Of a DNA stretch of 64,000 bases, positions 51,563-60,024 are shown in pieces. The stretch lies in assembly GCA_016124635.1 (NCBI GenBank), contig WGNJ01000017.1:1-64000 (forward strand), in the 5' to 3' direction. The notes under the pieces were generated by a model. It saw only the letters and a list, made by a program, of their open reading frames with translations. It made no database searches and was not told where the DNA came from. The position numbers and the translations under genes are program-made. The stretch's first letter is position 1; each line of letters opens with the position of its first letter. This DNA comes from Alphaproteobacteria bacterium. GTDB taxonomy: Bacteria; Pseudomonadota; Alphaproteobacteria; Micropepsales; Micropepsaceae.

Positions 51563-52807
51563 TCAAAAGTACTGGCGCAGCTGCACATACGCGATGGCGG
51601 GCTGCTCAAAGTCGGGAGGCGTGATGCCGGCGAGCGGTATGCCGCCGAACTCCGTGCGTGCCGGCCCAATGGGAAGCTGGGCGCCAACCACCAAATTCAG
51701 ATTCTCTCGCAACGAATACGTCGCCTGCACGATACCGTAGGCGCTGGCATCGTTCAGGTTGACGATCAATGTCGGGCTAATCTGAAAGAGCGGCGTCCAT
51801 TGAACCGTCGCGCCGGCGGCCACGTAGTCGCGACCGGTATTGTAGACCTGCCCACGCAACAGGCGATCGATCAGCGGAGCCGACAAGTCCGCCAGAGCGT
51901 AGTGCTTGGCCGAGAGGCCAAATCCATTGCGGTAGTATTCCGCGAACAGTGTGACATCGCGATCGAAAACCTTCGTCGCATCCGAGATATTGGCGATCGC
52001 AGATGTTCTCGTAGCCTCGTTGTTCACAAATGTGGGCAACACTTCGACGTTCCAACTCGCGCCCCCGAGCGACCCGCCAACTCCGACGCCTGCAACCCAG
52101 TCGCTGTGATCCCGCGCGACAAGCCACGTGGTGTGCAAATCGCCAATGGCGGTTTGAAAGTGCAGGGCGAACGAGCTGGCATTCGACGTCGGTTCGCCGC
52201 CCTCTCTCTTCGGCCTTGGCGCGGCGACGAATTGTAGGTCGGAACCATCGTCGAACAGCCACTGCGCATAGACCACGTCCGTGCCTGGCTTGTACTCGGT
52301 GTCGATGGCTGTCGGCGCGAATGGATCGAACAAGTCCATCGGGCGGAATACGAGGCCGCTTCCCCATGTCAGCGCCTGACGCCCGACGCGTACCACAAGA
52401 TTTGCGCCAGTGTATCCGATCCAAAGGCGATCGATGCGCTGTGTTGCGACGACGTTCTGATCGTCGACGAAGGTATCTGTGAGGTCCCACCAAGTGGCGG
52501 GCGGTGGCATGGGGAAGATAGCGAGCGCGTTGCGCTTGGCGATGAGGTCTGGCGTGTCGCCCACGTCAGCCGTGACTTGGTAATGCACGGCGAAACTCCA
52601 CTCGTCCCACCGCGGTTCCCAGGTCAGGCGCACATCGCCGAGCACGTCGTTGCGGTTCTGCTCGCCCAGCGCTGCCGAGAGGCTCGCCGAGCCTTCGGAA
52701 GCAATCTGATCGGCCAATTCGATGCGTCCGTGAACGTCTTCCGCTCGCGCCGGCAATGCCTGCAGCGCGGCAAGCGATGCGACGACGATGGCGACATTCG
52801 GTTTCAC
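51563..52807 (-). CDS. Outer-membrane beta-barrel protein of the Lol-like operon
   Basis: A 414-residue protein with a Sec signal peptide (cleavage after ARA, about residue 22) and many alternating-hydrophobicity strands ending in YVQLRQYF, a BAM-type C-terminus. The block RVGRQALTWGSGLVF recalls large porins of the DUF1302 kind. The GTG start overlaps the ATPase stop by 4 nt. As the last gene of the operon it probably forms the outer-membrane end of the transport path, or an assembly site for the cargo. A family name cannot be given with confidence. Confidence 0.82.
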   Translation of the reverse strand: MKPNVAIVVASLAALQALPARAEDVHGRIELADQIASEGSASLSAALGEQNRNDVLGDVRLTWEPRWDEWSFAVHYQVTADVGDTPDLIAKRNALAIFPMPPPATWWDLTDTFVDDQNVVATQRIDRLWIGYTGANLVVRVGRQALTWGSGLVFRPMDLFDPFAPTAIDTEYKPGTDVVYAQWLFDDGSDLQFVAAPRPKREGGEPTSNASSFALHFQTAIGDLHTTWLVARDHSDWVAGVGVGGSLGGASWNVEVLPTFVNNEATRTSAIANISDATKVFDRDVTLFAEYYRNGFGLSAKHYALADLSAPLIDRLLRGQVYNTGRDYVAAGATVQWTPLFQISPTLIVNLNDASAYGIVQATYSLRENLNLVVGAQLPIGPARTEFGGIPLAGITPPDFEQPAIAYVQLRQYF

Positions 52808-53514
52808 GCCGGTTCGGCCTCTGCCAACTTTCTTCGCTCGTCCGATGTAATCCCGCCGTCGCTGATTACGATGTGACGGCGGGTGCGGCTTATTACGCGC
52901 GCGTCGTGCGTCGCCATCAAAAACGTGGTTCCGAGTCGGTCGTTCAATCCCGACATCAAAGCGATCAAGTCCTCGGCCGTTTTGGTGTCGAGATTGGCCG
53001 TCGGTTCGTCGGCGAGCACGATCGCCGGCTTGCTTGCGAGCGCACGCGCGACCGCGACGCGTTGTTGCTGTCCACCCGAAAGGCGGGCTGGTCGCCGATT
53101 CTCGAGGCCCTCCAGGCCAACATCTCGAAGCACCTCTTTAGCGCGGGCTCGGCGAGCGGCGGCTTCGACACCCATGAGTTGCAGGATGAACTCCACGTTT
53201 TCAACGGCGGAAAGGACCGGGATCAGGTTGTAGGCCTGAAATACGAATCCAATCTTACGGAGCCTCAGATCTGCCAGTGCGTTTGCGTTCAACGCAGTGA
53301 TCTCGTGGCCTTCGATCTTGATGCTGCCCTTCGTCGGGCGATCGAGACCGCCGATGGCATTCAGCAGCGTCGTCTTGCCGGAGCCGGAAGGCCCGGCGAG
53401 CGAGGCGAAGTCGCCTTTGTCAATCGTGAGATCGACGCCGCGCAGGGCGGCGACATCGATCGTGCCAAGACGATAGTGCTTCGTCACGCCACGGCATTCG
53501 ACGATTGCGGTCAT
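52804..53514 (-). CDS. ABC transporter ATP-binding protein, LolD/MacB type
   Basis: A 236-residue ATPase. Walker A is GPSGSGKTT near residue 40, the signature LSGGQQQR near residue 143 and Walker B AIVLADEPT directly after. The sequence is of the LolD/FtsE/MacB class that pairs with FtsX-type permeases. The start MTAIVECRG is chosen for the usual N-terminus of this class. It would power the two permeases encoded immediately upstream and is coupled to the beta-barrel gene by a GTGA overlap. Confidence 0.94.
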   Translation of the reverse strand: MTAIVECRGVTKHYRLGTIDVAALRGVDLTIDKGDFASLAGPSGSGKTTLLNAIGGLDRPTKGSIKIEGHEITALNANALADLRLRKIGFVFQAYNLIPVLSAVENVEFILQLMGVEAAARRARAKEVLRDVGLEGLENRRPARLSGGQQQRVAVARALASKPAIVLADEPTANLDTKTAEDLIALMSGLNDRLGTTFLMATHDARVISRTRRHIVISDGGITSDERRKLAEAEPA

Positions 53515-53525
53515 CTTCTCCCCCC

Positions 53526-54758
53526 TCAGATTGCCGCTCTGGCCATCGCTTCGACTGGGCTGACTTTCGACGCCCGCCGGGCCGGCCAAAGGGTTGCAAG
53601 CACGCTCATCACCCACACCAAGAGGCTGTACAGCGCAAAGTCGGCCGGATTGACGTGCAAGTAGAGAATGTGGCCAGCGCCGACCATTTCAGCGCCGCGG
53701 CCCAGGAATCCCAGATCGAGGCCGTTCGGGAACGCCTGTACGCTGAGCAGTGCGAGCACAACGCCGAGGGCGACGCCAACGCCGATCAGCAATGTCGATT
53801 CCAGAGCGACCTCGAAGAGCACGAGACGCGGGCGCATGCCGAGCGCCTGCAGTAGGCCGAACTCGCGCGTGCGTTCGAACACGGCCATCAATTGGGTGTT
53901 GACGATGCCGATCGCCATCAGGGCGAACATCGTCCAGAGCCACATCAAGATGAACTGATTGAAGAGCGTGCTGACGGCGTATTCGAGCGGTGCGATCGTA
54001 GCCCAGCTTTGGATGTCGAGGCCGGGTGCCGCCTTGCGCAAGCGCGCCACGAGCTCGGGCAGCGCGTCGTCGCTTCCGGAATAGGCCACAACTTCCGAGA
54101 TGCCGTCCGCGATGCCGGTCAGCGTTTGAACGGTCTTGATCCCTGCGAAGGCGAACTCATTTTCGGTTTGCTCCGGTGCGGCGAAGACGCCGACAACCTC
54201 AAATGCGCGTTCGGCCAAGTGGCCGTCCGCGGCTTGAACCATCAAAACGACGCGTTTGCCGACACGAGTCTTCAGGCGCCGTACAAGATTTCGTCCGAGA
54301 ACGATGCCGGTGTCGTCGGCCCCGGATAGATATCGGCCGTCCCGTACTTGTGATGGAATTACCGAGACTTTGCGCTCTGCGTCCGGTGACGCCCCGATGA
54401 GCGTGACCGGAAGGGTTTTGTATTCGCTTTGGACGATGGCGCCGACGCGGACACGTGATGCGAACGTTTGGAACTCCGATGATTTCAGCAATTGTTCAAG
54501 ATCGCCGGAGGGCGGCGCCATGCGATGGGCGACCGTCGGATCGTCCAGATAGCCTTGTGCATGGATCTCGATTTGGCCAGTCGTCAGTTTCAATGTCGTA
54601 TCGCGGCTGCTTCTTGACCAAGCTTCCAGGAGCACCGCGAAGGATAGGATAGACCAGAGACCCACGCCGACCACGAGTATCGTGATGACCGTGCGTCGAG
54701 GATTGCGCCACAGGTTGCGCCAAGCGAGCGGTAAGAGCAGCCGGAGACGACTCATCAT
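53526..54758 (-). CDS. FtsX/LolC-type ABC permease, second of two
   Basis: A 410-residue permease with the MacB/LolC topology: an N-terminal helix (after RLLLPLAWRNLWRNPRRT), a large periplasmic domain of about 200 residues, then three C-terminal helices. The block ERTREFGLLQALGMRP is the coupling segment of the FtsX family. The ATG overlaps the stop of the first permease by 4 nt; a second ATG directly after it is an alternative. It is a paralogue of the gene at 54755, so the transporter is probably a heterodimer like LolC/LolE. Confidence 0.93.
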   Translation of the reverse strand: MMSRLRLLLPLAWRNLWRNPRRTVITILVVGVGLWSILSFAVLLEAWSRSSRDTTLKLTTGQIEIHAQGYLDDPTVAHRMAPPSGDLEQLLKSSEFQTFASRVRVGAIVQSEYKTLPVTLIGASPDAERKVSVIPSQVRDGRYLSGADDTGIVLGRNLVRRLKTRVGKRVVLMVQAADGHLAERAFEVVGVFAAPEQTENEFAFAGIKTVQTLTGIADGISEVVAYSGSDDALPELVARLRKAAPGLDIQSWATIAPLEYAVSTLFNQFILMWLWTMFALMAIGIVNTQLMAVFERTREFGLLQALGMRPRLVLFEVALESTLLIGVGVALGVVLALLSVQAFPNGLDLGFLGRGAEMVGAGHILYLHVNPADFALYSLLVWVMSVLATLWPARRASKVSPVEAMARAAI

Positions 54759-55975
54759 GACGCCCTCATTGCCGAAACGGGGCATAAGCTGCGCACGCGC
54801 AAGTAAGGAACAATCCCCGCCACGATGATTGCCGTTCCGATGGCCAAAGGTCCGGCGAGCGCGCTCACGGCGTCAAGCTGCGGATAGATTGTCGCCGGCA
54901 TATGCCAGCGAGAAAACAAAGCCTCCGCGCTGGGAAATGAGATTCCATCGCGAGCAACCCAGGCGGTGATCGCGCTTCCGAGCGCGATGCCGAGAGCAAC
55001 ACCGATGCACGCAAGGAGCAGCAGTTCGATCCAGATCATGCGACCGATCTGTGCGGGGCGCATGCCGATCGCCATCAGCATGCCGAACTCACGCGTGCGC
55101 TCGAGCACCGACATTAGCAACGTGTTCAAGATGATGAACACGACGATGACGACGAGGCTCACATACATGAGAAGAGAAAAGCTGGCGTCGAGAAGGATGA
55201 CGTCGTTCAGAGCAGGCTCCAATTGCGCCCAGTTGCGAACGACGAGCCCTTTCTCGTGCGCAGCCGCCCGAAGCTCGGGCAAAGCGGATTGGATGTCACT
55301 CAGATGGCGGCCAGCAATGGCGATGACATTGGCGCGCTTGCCGATGGCGAAATCCGTCTGGAAGCGTGTGAGCGGAATCTCGACCACTTGACGGTCCGCT
55401 TCCGGCGCGCCGGTCGCGAATAGACCGACGACAGTCAGCGCGTCTGCCGCAACCGATCCATCTTCGGCCGCCCCCAACATGATCAACTTGTCGCCGAGCG
55501 ACAATTTGAGATTGCGTGCGAGCGCCGCTCCCAAAATTGCGGCGTCCGTGTCGCCTTCCCGCAAATATCGGCCTTCGACGATCGTCTTGTGGAGCGTCGA
55601 AACCTCGGCCTCCTTCGACGGATCGACGCCAAAGACCGCGGCACCGTAGCTGCGCGGTCCGTTCGACAAGACGACGTAGGTGGTCGCTCGTGGAGCGGTC
55701 GCGGTGACGGCCGGCATGCCCTCCAGACGCGTCATCAATGCTTGCGGGTCGCTGATGGCCTTCCGGATATCGGGATCGTCGCTGTAGCCCTTAGGTTGAG
55801 CTTGCGCGAAGCCATCCATCAACTTGAGCACGCTTTCTTTCATCGTGCCGTAGGTGCCCAGCTGCAACGAGAGCACGAACACGGTGATGGCTGACGCCAA
55901 CACGATCGAGGTGAGACTGAGCGCCGTGCGGTGCGGCTGACGCCAGATGTTCCGCCAGGCTAAGTCAAACAGCAC
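54755..55975 (-). CDS. FtsX/LolC-type ABC permease, first of two
   Basis: A 406-residue permease with the same layout as its neighbour: DLAWRNIWRQPHRTALSL before the first helix, a large periplasmic domain, three C-terminal helices, and the block ERTREFGMLMAIGMRP. The GTG start is 3 bp after the LolA-like gene's stop. Similar but non-identical permeases point to an asymmetric LolCE-like complex that extracts cargo from the inner membrane. Confidence 0.93.
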   Translation of the reverse strand: MLFDLAWRNIWRQPHRTALSLTSIVLASAITVFVLSLQLGTYGTMKESVLKLMDGFAQAQPKGYSDDPDIRKAISDPQALMTRLEGMPAVTATAPRATTYVVLSNGPRSYGAAVFGVDPSKEAEVSTLHKTIVEGRYLREGDTDAAILGAALARNLKLSLGDKLIMLGAAEDGSVAADALTVVGLFATGAPEADRQVVEIPLTRFQTDFAIGKRANVIAIAGRHLSDIQSALPELRAAAHEKGLVVRNWAQLEPALNDVILLDASFSLLMYVSLVVIVVFIILNTLLMSVLERTREFGMLMAIGMRPAQIGRMIWIELLLLACIGVALGIALGSAITAWVARDGISFPSAEALFSRWHMPATIYPQLDAVSALAGPLAIGTAIIVAGIVPYLRVRSLCPVSAMRAS

Positions 55976-55978
55976 GAC

Positions 55979-56737
55979 TCAATTCCTCGGATTTTGAAGA
56001 TTCGACAGGGTGAAGAGATAGGCCGGCTCGGATTTGTCGAACTCGCCGGACAGCGTCTCGATGCGCGTCCATTTTCCCGGCTCGTCGGAGGGCCGCATGG
56101 TCATCACCTTTGGATAGGCGCGACCGCCGACCGGACCGACTTGCTCCGTCGTCATCTCGCGCACCGGCTTCATATCCTGGTCGAAGTACGTTTCGGCCAA
56201 CAGCACGCCGTCGTCGCGCACTTTGACGACTTGTTTGCCCCATACGACCGGCGCTCCTGGTTTCGGGATCGCCTCGATCGTGTAGATCGTATGCCCATTG
56301 TCCGTTTTCGTATCGATTAGGCGATGCGTGTATTTGGTCAAAAGATCGTTCGCCTTTGACAGGTCGTTGTAGGAGAAGTCCGAGCCCATCCACGACTGCT
56401 CCATCATGCTGGCCGGGAGCTTGATCACCTGATTCAGTTTGGGGTTGAACACCCAGGTGTCGTCGCCGAGCTTGAGCGTCGCGTTACCGGCGTCTTGGGC
56501 CGGTGCTACGAAGCGGACGAGCGCATCGTCGTCGCCGCGCGTCCAAGCCTTCATCCGAAGCGAGCGCTGCCAATCTGGGCGATGGACGGTCATCGCGACC
56601 TCCGTCGTCGAGCTGTTCGCCCGCCAATTGTCGTAGGCTGCTCTGAGAAGTGCTTCGGCGTCCGGCGGCGCTGCCGATGCGATGGAGGCGGAACACCAAA
56701 TCAGCGAGATCGCCATCAACCAATGTGCTGTTTTCAT
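55979..56737 (-). CDS. LolA-like periplasmic lipoprotein-sorting protein
   Basis: A 252-residue protein with a Sec signal peptide (MKTAHWLMAISLIWCSASIA, cleavage after ASA) and a mature domain of the large outer-membrane lipoprotein-sorting (LolA-like) type. The block DDTWVFNPKLNQVIKLP followed by MGSDFSYNDL is typical of the group that accompanies LolCDE-like or RND exporters rather than canonical LolA. It would shuttle a hydrophobic or lipidated cargo across the periplasm. The start overlaps the TetR stop by 4 nt. Confidence 0.9.
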   Translation of the reverse strand: MKTAHWLMAISLIWCSASIASAAPPDAEALLRAAYDNWRANSSTTEVAMTVHRPDWQRSLRMKAWTRGDDDALVRFVAPAQDAGNATLKLGDDTWVFNPKLNQVIKLPASMMEQSWMGSDFSYNDLSKANDLLTKYTHRLIDTKTDNGHTIYTIEAIPKPGAPVVWGKQVVKVRDDGVLLAETYFDQDMKPVREMTTEQVGPVGGRAYPKVMTMRPSDEPGKWTRIETLSGEFDKSEPAYLFTLSNLQNPRN

Positions 56738-57360
56738 TGTTCCGATTTCCCTGGTTTTTTCGCGCCTACTCCATCGAACATGTTCGAGAGAAACGTGCGC
56801 ACCCATGCTTTGGCGTCGAAGGACGGATCGAGCCAGTACTGCAACATCAATCCGTCCACCGCACCGATCAGCATGGACGCTAGAACGTCCGGATCGACGG
56901 TCGGGTCGATCTCACCGCTCGTCTGACCCGTGCGAATGAGTGCGGAAACTTCATGGCGATAGTTCGCGTAAAGCATACGCATCGCCTTTGCGAACCGCTT
57001 TCGCGTTCCACTCTTGGCGGACGCTGCCCAGACCTCGAGGGTGACCGGGTACAAATTGACGCGGTCGACCAGTGCGCCAACGGTTGCCTCGGCGAAGGCG
57101 GCGAGTTGCTCGCGAACGCCGACCGCACCTTGGATATCCGCAACGCTCGCCTGCAGAAGCTGAGCTTGGAACCACTCGAAAACCGCGTAGAAGAGGTCTT
57201 CCTTGTTCTTGAAATAGTCGTAGAGGGAGCCCTTGCTGACGCCTGCAGCTTCGGCGACGTCGTCCATGACGGTCGCTTCGTATCCCGTGCGGGCGAACTG
57301 ATGGGCCGCCGCCTCCAAGATCTGAAGGCGCTTGGCCTTGGGGTCTGCTGCGCGCGCCAT
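56734..57360 (-). CDS. TetR-family regulator of the Lol-like operon
   Basis: A 208-residue TetR regulator beginning MARAADPKAKRLQILEA. The helix-turn-helix is at about residues 12-55 (FARTGYEATVMDDVAEAAGV, GSLYDYFKNKEDL). It is first in the operon and overlaps the LolA-like gene by 4 nt. The palindrome at 57374-57385 in its promoter fits autoregulation. The frame extends upstream, but that part is Pro/Ser-rich and lacks a ribosome-binding site, so the ATG at MARAAD is used. The inducer is probably a hydrophobic compound handled by the system (inference). Confidence 0.9.
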   Translation of the reverse strand: MARAADPKAKRLQILEAAAHQFARTGYEATVMDDVAEAAGVSKGSLYDYFKNKEDLFYAVFEWFQAQLLQASVADIQGAVGVREQLAAFAEATVGALVDRVNLYPVTLEVWAASAKSGTRKRFAKAMRMLYANYRHEVSALIRTGQTSGEIDPTVDPDVLASMLIGAVDGLMLQYWLDPSFDAKAWVRTFLSNMFDGVGAKKPGKSEQ

Positions 57361-57373
57361 TATCGTTCCGACC

Positions 57374-57385
57374 GACTGGTCAGTC
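57374..57385. promoter_or_regulatory. Candidate operator of the TetR gene
   Basis: GACTG-GT-CAGTC, perfect 5-bp arms, inside the longer GACCGACTGGTCAGTC. It lies 14 bp upstream of the TetR ATG. Confidence 0.5.
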
Positions 57386-57698
57386 ACACTAGACCGGGCG
57401 GCCATCTTTGGCAAGGAAAATCTGGTGATCTTGAAGAAGGTGTCGCTCGGTTTTGGCCAAGGCGATGTGAAGAAATGCCGGCTCGTTCCTTTTGGCAGGA
57501 AATCGTCCGTGTACGGTGTAATTGGCGGGGACCCTATGTCGGGCGCAAGTGACTTTGCTCGCGACGGTCGGTCGTTTTGCAAGCAAGTCGACGGTTGCGT
57601 AGGCCCCAGTCCCTGTCCACGGGTTCACGAGCGTCAGCATTCTTGCAATGCCGGGGCTCGCCGACTAGTTTCCGCCCCCTGCCAAGCGGCCCACACAT
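57386..57698. other. Intergenic stretch, no gene seen
   Basis: The 338 bp between the TetR start and the tRNA contain, apart from the operator, no coding sequence I can support on either strand. The open frames here lack ribosome-binding sites and protein-like composition. The tRNA promoter must lie in the right part, but no clear -35/-10 pair was identified. Confidence 0.6.
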
Positions 57699-57775
57699 GC
57701 AGCTGTAGCTCAGTTGGTTAGAGCGCCGGATTGTGGATCCGGAGGTCGGTGGTTCGAGCCCACCCAGCTGTACCA
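57699..57775 (+). tRNA. tRNA-His (anticodon GTG)
   Basis: A complete 77-nt cloverleaf with encoded CCA. The acceptor stem pairs gcagctg with cagctgt (the first pair is G1-U72), the D arm is gctcagttggttagagc, the anticodon stem ccgga/tccgg holds the loop TTGTGGA (anticodon GTG), and the T arm is ggtggttcgagcccacc. Position 73 is A and the base before position 1 is T, so the extra 5' G (G-1) and C73 found in most bacterial tRNA-His are absent. This matches the known alphaproteobacterial change of histidine identity. Confidence 0.96.
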
Positions 57776-57830
57776 TTCGTGTCACGCACCGCCGCGATGC
57801 CGCACGTTGGGCAAGTCAACGATCTCGCGA

Positions 57831-57847
57831 AGCCTGCGCGCAGGTTT
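57831..57847 (+). terminator. Weak hairpin after tRNA-His
   Basis: AGCCTG-CGCG-CAGGTT followed by T, G, T. A 6-bp stem with one G-U pair and a poor T-run, about 55 bp past the tRNA. It may end the tRNA transcript or belong to the convergent response-regulator transcript. Confidence 0.3.
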
Positions 57848-57859
57848 GTCTGAATACAA

Positions 57860-58288
57860 TTAAGCCGGCAAGCGGCTCACGGCGCCCCAAAACCTAACGA
57901 CCTGCTTGAGGCGAGAAGAGAACTCCGCGACGTCGAAAGGTTTCACGACATAACCGCTTGCGTGCCGCCAATAGCAATCGTTCACGTCCGAAGGAGATTC
58001 CGAACTCGTCAACATCACGACCGGCGTCAATCTCAACTCAGCATCCGATTTGACGCTTTCCAAGAATTTCTTGCCGTCCATCCGTGGCATGTTCAGATCC
58101 AGAAGGATGAGCTGAGGTGTCTTCGCGTCGCCAAAGCGTCCCTGCTTCCGGAGGAATTCAAGGCCCTCAACGCCATCATTCGCAACAGAAAGCGCGCAGG
58201 TGGGTTGACTGTCTCGCAGCGCGCGCTGCGTCATCTCGACATCCCCCTCGTTGTCCTCGATCAGCAGGACCTGCATCACGTTAGTCAT
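57860..58288 (-). CDS. CheY-like response regulator, Rcp1 type
   Basis: A 142-residue single receiver domain. The acidic pocket is EDNEGD near residue 12, the phospho-acceptor Asp is in LILLDLNMP near residue 64, the switch Thr/Ser in MLTSSESP and the conserved Lys in YVVKPF near residue 118. The EDNEGD and LDLNMP version is typical of Rcp1-type regulators that pair with phytochrome-like kinases. There is no output domain. It is 3 bp after the stop of the receiver-kinase gene and last in the signalling operon. Confidence 0.92.
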   Translation of the reverse strand: MTNVMQVLLIEDNEGDVEMTQRALRDSQPTCALSVANDGVEGLEFLRKQGRFGDAKTPQLILLDLNMPRMDGKKFLESVKSDAELRLTPVVMLTSSESPSDVNDCYWRHASGYVVKPFDVAEFSSRLKQVVRFWGAVSRLPA

Positions 58289-58291
58289 GGC

Positions 58292-59455
58292 TCACCTCTT
58301 AGACTCGGGCAGCGTAAAGAAGAACTCGCTGCCGTTTCCTGGCGACGACTCGAAGCCGATCTCCCCGCCGCATAGACGAATGAACTTGCGGCAGGTCGAG
58401 AGGCCGATACCGGTGCCTGGAAAGTTCTCCTTCCGATGCAGACGCTGGAAGATCGTGAATATCCGGTCGTGAAACTTCTCGTCGATTCCGATGCCGTTAT
58501 CGCGAACCGAAAAACGCCATCCGGCTTCCTCGCGTTCGGCGCTGACCGTAACTTCCGGTACCTTGTCGCCACCGTGGAATTTCAGGGCATTACCAATCAA
58601 ATTCTGAAACAGGACTCGCATCAGCGTGGGACTCGTCTGCAGCGTCGGTAGAACCCCGCATGTCACGACGGCCTTCTTCTCAGCGACAACGCCATCGAAC
58701 TCCGCAAGCACCTCGCGGGCGATCTCGTTGCAATCGACCTGCTCTATCTGCACTTCCTGACGCCCGACGCGTGAAAAGTTCAGGATATCCTGAATCATCT
58801 TTTGCATGCGCCGCGCGTTGCTCAGGATGAAATTGATGTAGCGCCCACCTTTTTCGTCCATCGCATCGACGCAGTGCTCCTGCAGCAGGCTCGCATAGCT
58901 GTTCATCATCCGAACGGGCTCCTGCATGTCGTGCGAGCAGATGTAGGCGAACCGCTCGAGCTCTTCGTTCGACTGCTGAAGCACGGCGTTGAGTTCCAGG
59001 ATGTGCTGCCTTTGAACGTATAGGTCCAAATAAACTTTGACTTTGCTCTTCAAGATGTCCGAATTGATCGGCTTGAAAATGTAGTCGACCGCACCGATGT
59101 CGGCGGCACGGCTCGCGTACTGTTCTTCCTTGCTGATCGCAGTCACGAAGATGATCGGCACACCCTTCATCGAATCGTGCTCTTGCATGAGCATGGCCGT
59201 CTCAAACCCGTCCATCTCCGGCATCTGCACGTCCAATAGAACCAGCGCAAATTGGTGACGCAGCAGCAACGATAATGCCTCGTTGCCCGATGTTGCCTTA
59301 AAGATGTTGGCATACAACGGTCGCAGAACCTTCTCGGTGGCAAGCAGATTTTCTTTGCGATCGTCGACGATCAGAATATTGGGTCGCACCTCTGGCGCTC
59401 CCACGGGCTTGGATAAGATCGCGTCGCGCGTTTCAGATCGAAGGGCGTTGATCAT
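58292..59455 (-). CDS. Receiver-histidine kinase (REC-HisKA-HATPase)
   Basis: A 387-residue soluble protein. The N-terminal receiver (about residues 20-140) has VDDRKENL and LLDVQMPEMDG with the acceptor Asp near residue 75. A short helix leads to HisKA with the H-box ICSHDMQEPVRM near residue 172, similar to Cph1-type kinases, then a HATPase domain (NLIGNALKF, VRDNGIGID, GTGIGLSTC). It has no transmembrane helix, so its input is probably phosphorylation of its own receiver. The ATG overlaps the CheB stop by 4 nt; upstream codons are a shadow of cheB. Confidence 0.92.
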   Translation of the reverse strand: MINALRSETRDAILSKPVGAPEVRPNILIVDDRKENLLATEKVLRPLYANIFKATSGNEALSLLLRHQFALVLLDVQMPEMDGFETAMLMQEHDSMKGVPIIFVTAISKEEQYASRAADIGAVDYIFKPINSDILKSKVKVYLDLYVQRQHILELNAVLQQSNEELERFAYICSHDMQEPVRMMNSYASLLQEHCVDAMDEKGGRYINFILSNARRMQKMIQDILNFSRVGRQEVQIEQVDCNEIAREVLAEFDGVVAEKKAVVTCGVLPTLQTSPTLMRVLFQNLIGNALKFHGGDKVPEVTVSAEREEAGWRFSVRDNGIGIDEKFHDRIFTIFQRLHRKENFPGTGIGLSTCRKFIRLCGGEIGFESSPGNGSEFFFTLPESKR

Positions 59456-60024
59456 TGTCGGGTCACCTGCGCCAATTGGACGAGCAGCTTCGGGATTTCT
59501 TCCAGCGGAACGATTCTGTCCGCCGCCACGCCAGCTGCCGCGGTTCGCGGCATGTAGGGCGCTTCGGCGGTCGCGGGATCCTGCACAATCGCGTAACCGC
59601 CACGGCCCTTGATGTGCCTTAACCCTTTGGAGCCATCCCCATTGGCGCCGGTCAGCACGATTCCAACCAGAGTAGCTCCGAACGCGTCGGCGGCACTCTC
59701 GAACAGGAGGTCGATCGATGGCCGGCAATAGTTGACCTTGTCGTCGACCGACAGGCTGAAGGTTCGATCAGGCTCGACAAGCAGGTGGTAGCCGGCAGGC
59801 GCTAGATACGCGGTTCCGCCTTCCATCGCCTCCTTGTCCTCGGCCTCCTTGACACGAATAGAACTCAGGGATCCGAGATATTCCGCCAAGTAGTCGTCGG
59901 AGTTGGCTTCGATATGCTGCACGATCGCGATTGGCAGCCGAAACGACTCCGGGAGCGGGCCGAGTACGCTCCTGAGTGCTCGCAAACCGCCGGCAGAAAC
60001 GCCGATTGCCACAGCTTCAAACAT
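59452..60024 (-). CDS. cheB: CheB-type methylesterase domain protein
   Basis: A 190-residue stand-alone CheB catalytic domain without the usual receiver. The nucleophile is Ser in IGVSAGG near residue 10, the His is in IVQHIEAN near residue 37, and the Asp is in LTGANGDGS near residue 130. The family removes methyl esters or amidates glutamines on chemoreceptors. No chemoreceptor gene is in the window, so the substrate may be the hybrid kinase or another partner. It overlaps cheR by 8 nt. Confidence 0.9.
   Translation of the reverse strand: MFEAVAIGVSAGGLRALRSVLGPLPESFRLPIAIVQHIEANSDDYLAEYLGSLSSIRVKEAEDKEAMEGGTAYLAPAGYHLLVEPDRTFSLSVDDKVNYCRPSIDLLFESAADAFGATLVGIVLTGANGDGSKGLRHIKGRGGYAIVQDPATAEAPYMPRTAAAGVAADRIVPLEEIPKLLVQLAQVTRQ

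Noticed and set aside
57332-57721. 129-codon plus-strand frame overlapping the TetR start and the tRNA-His gene
   Set aside because: It runs into a tRNA gene, has no ribosome-binding site and shows no family pattern.
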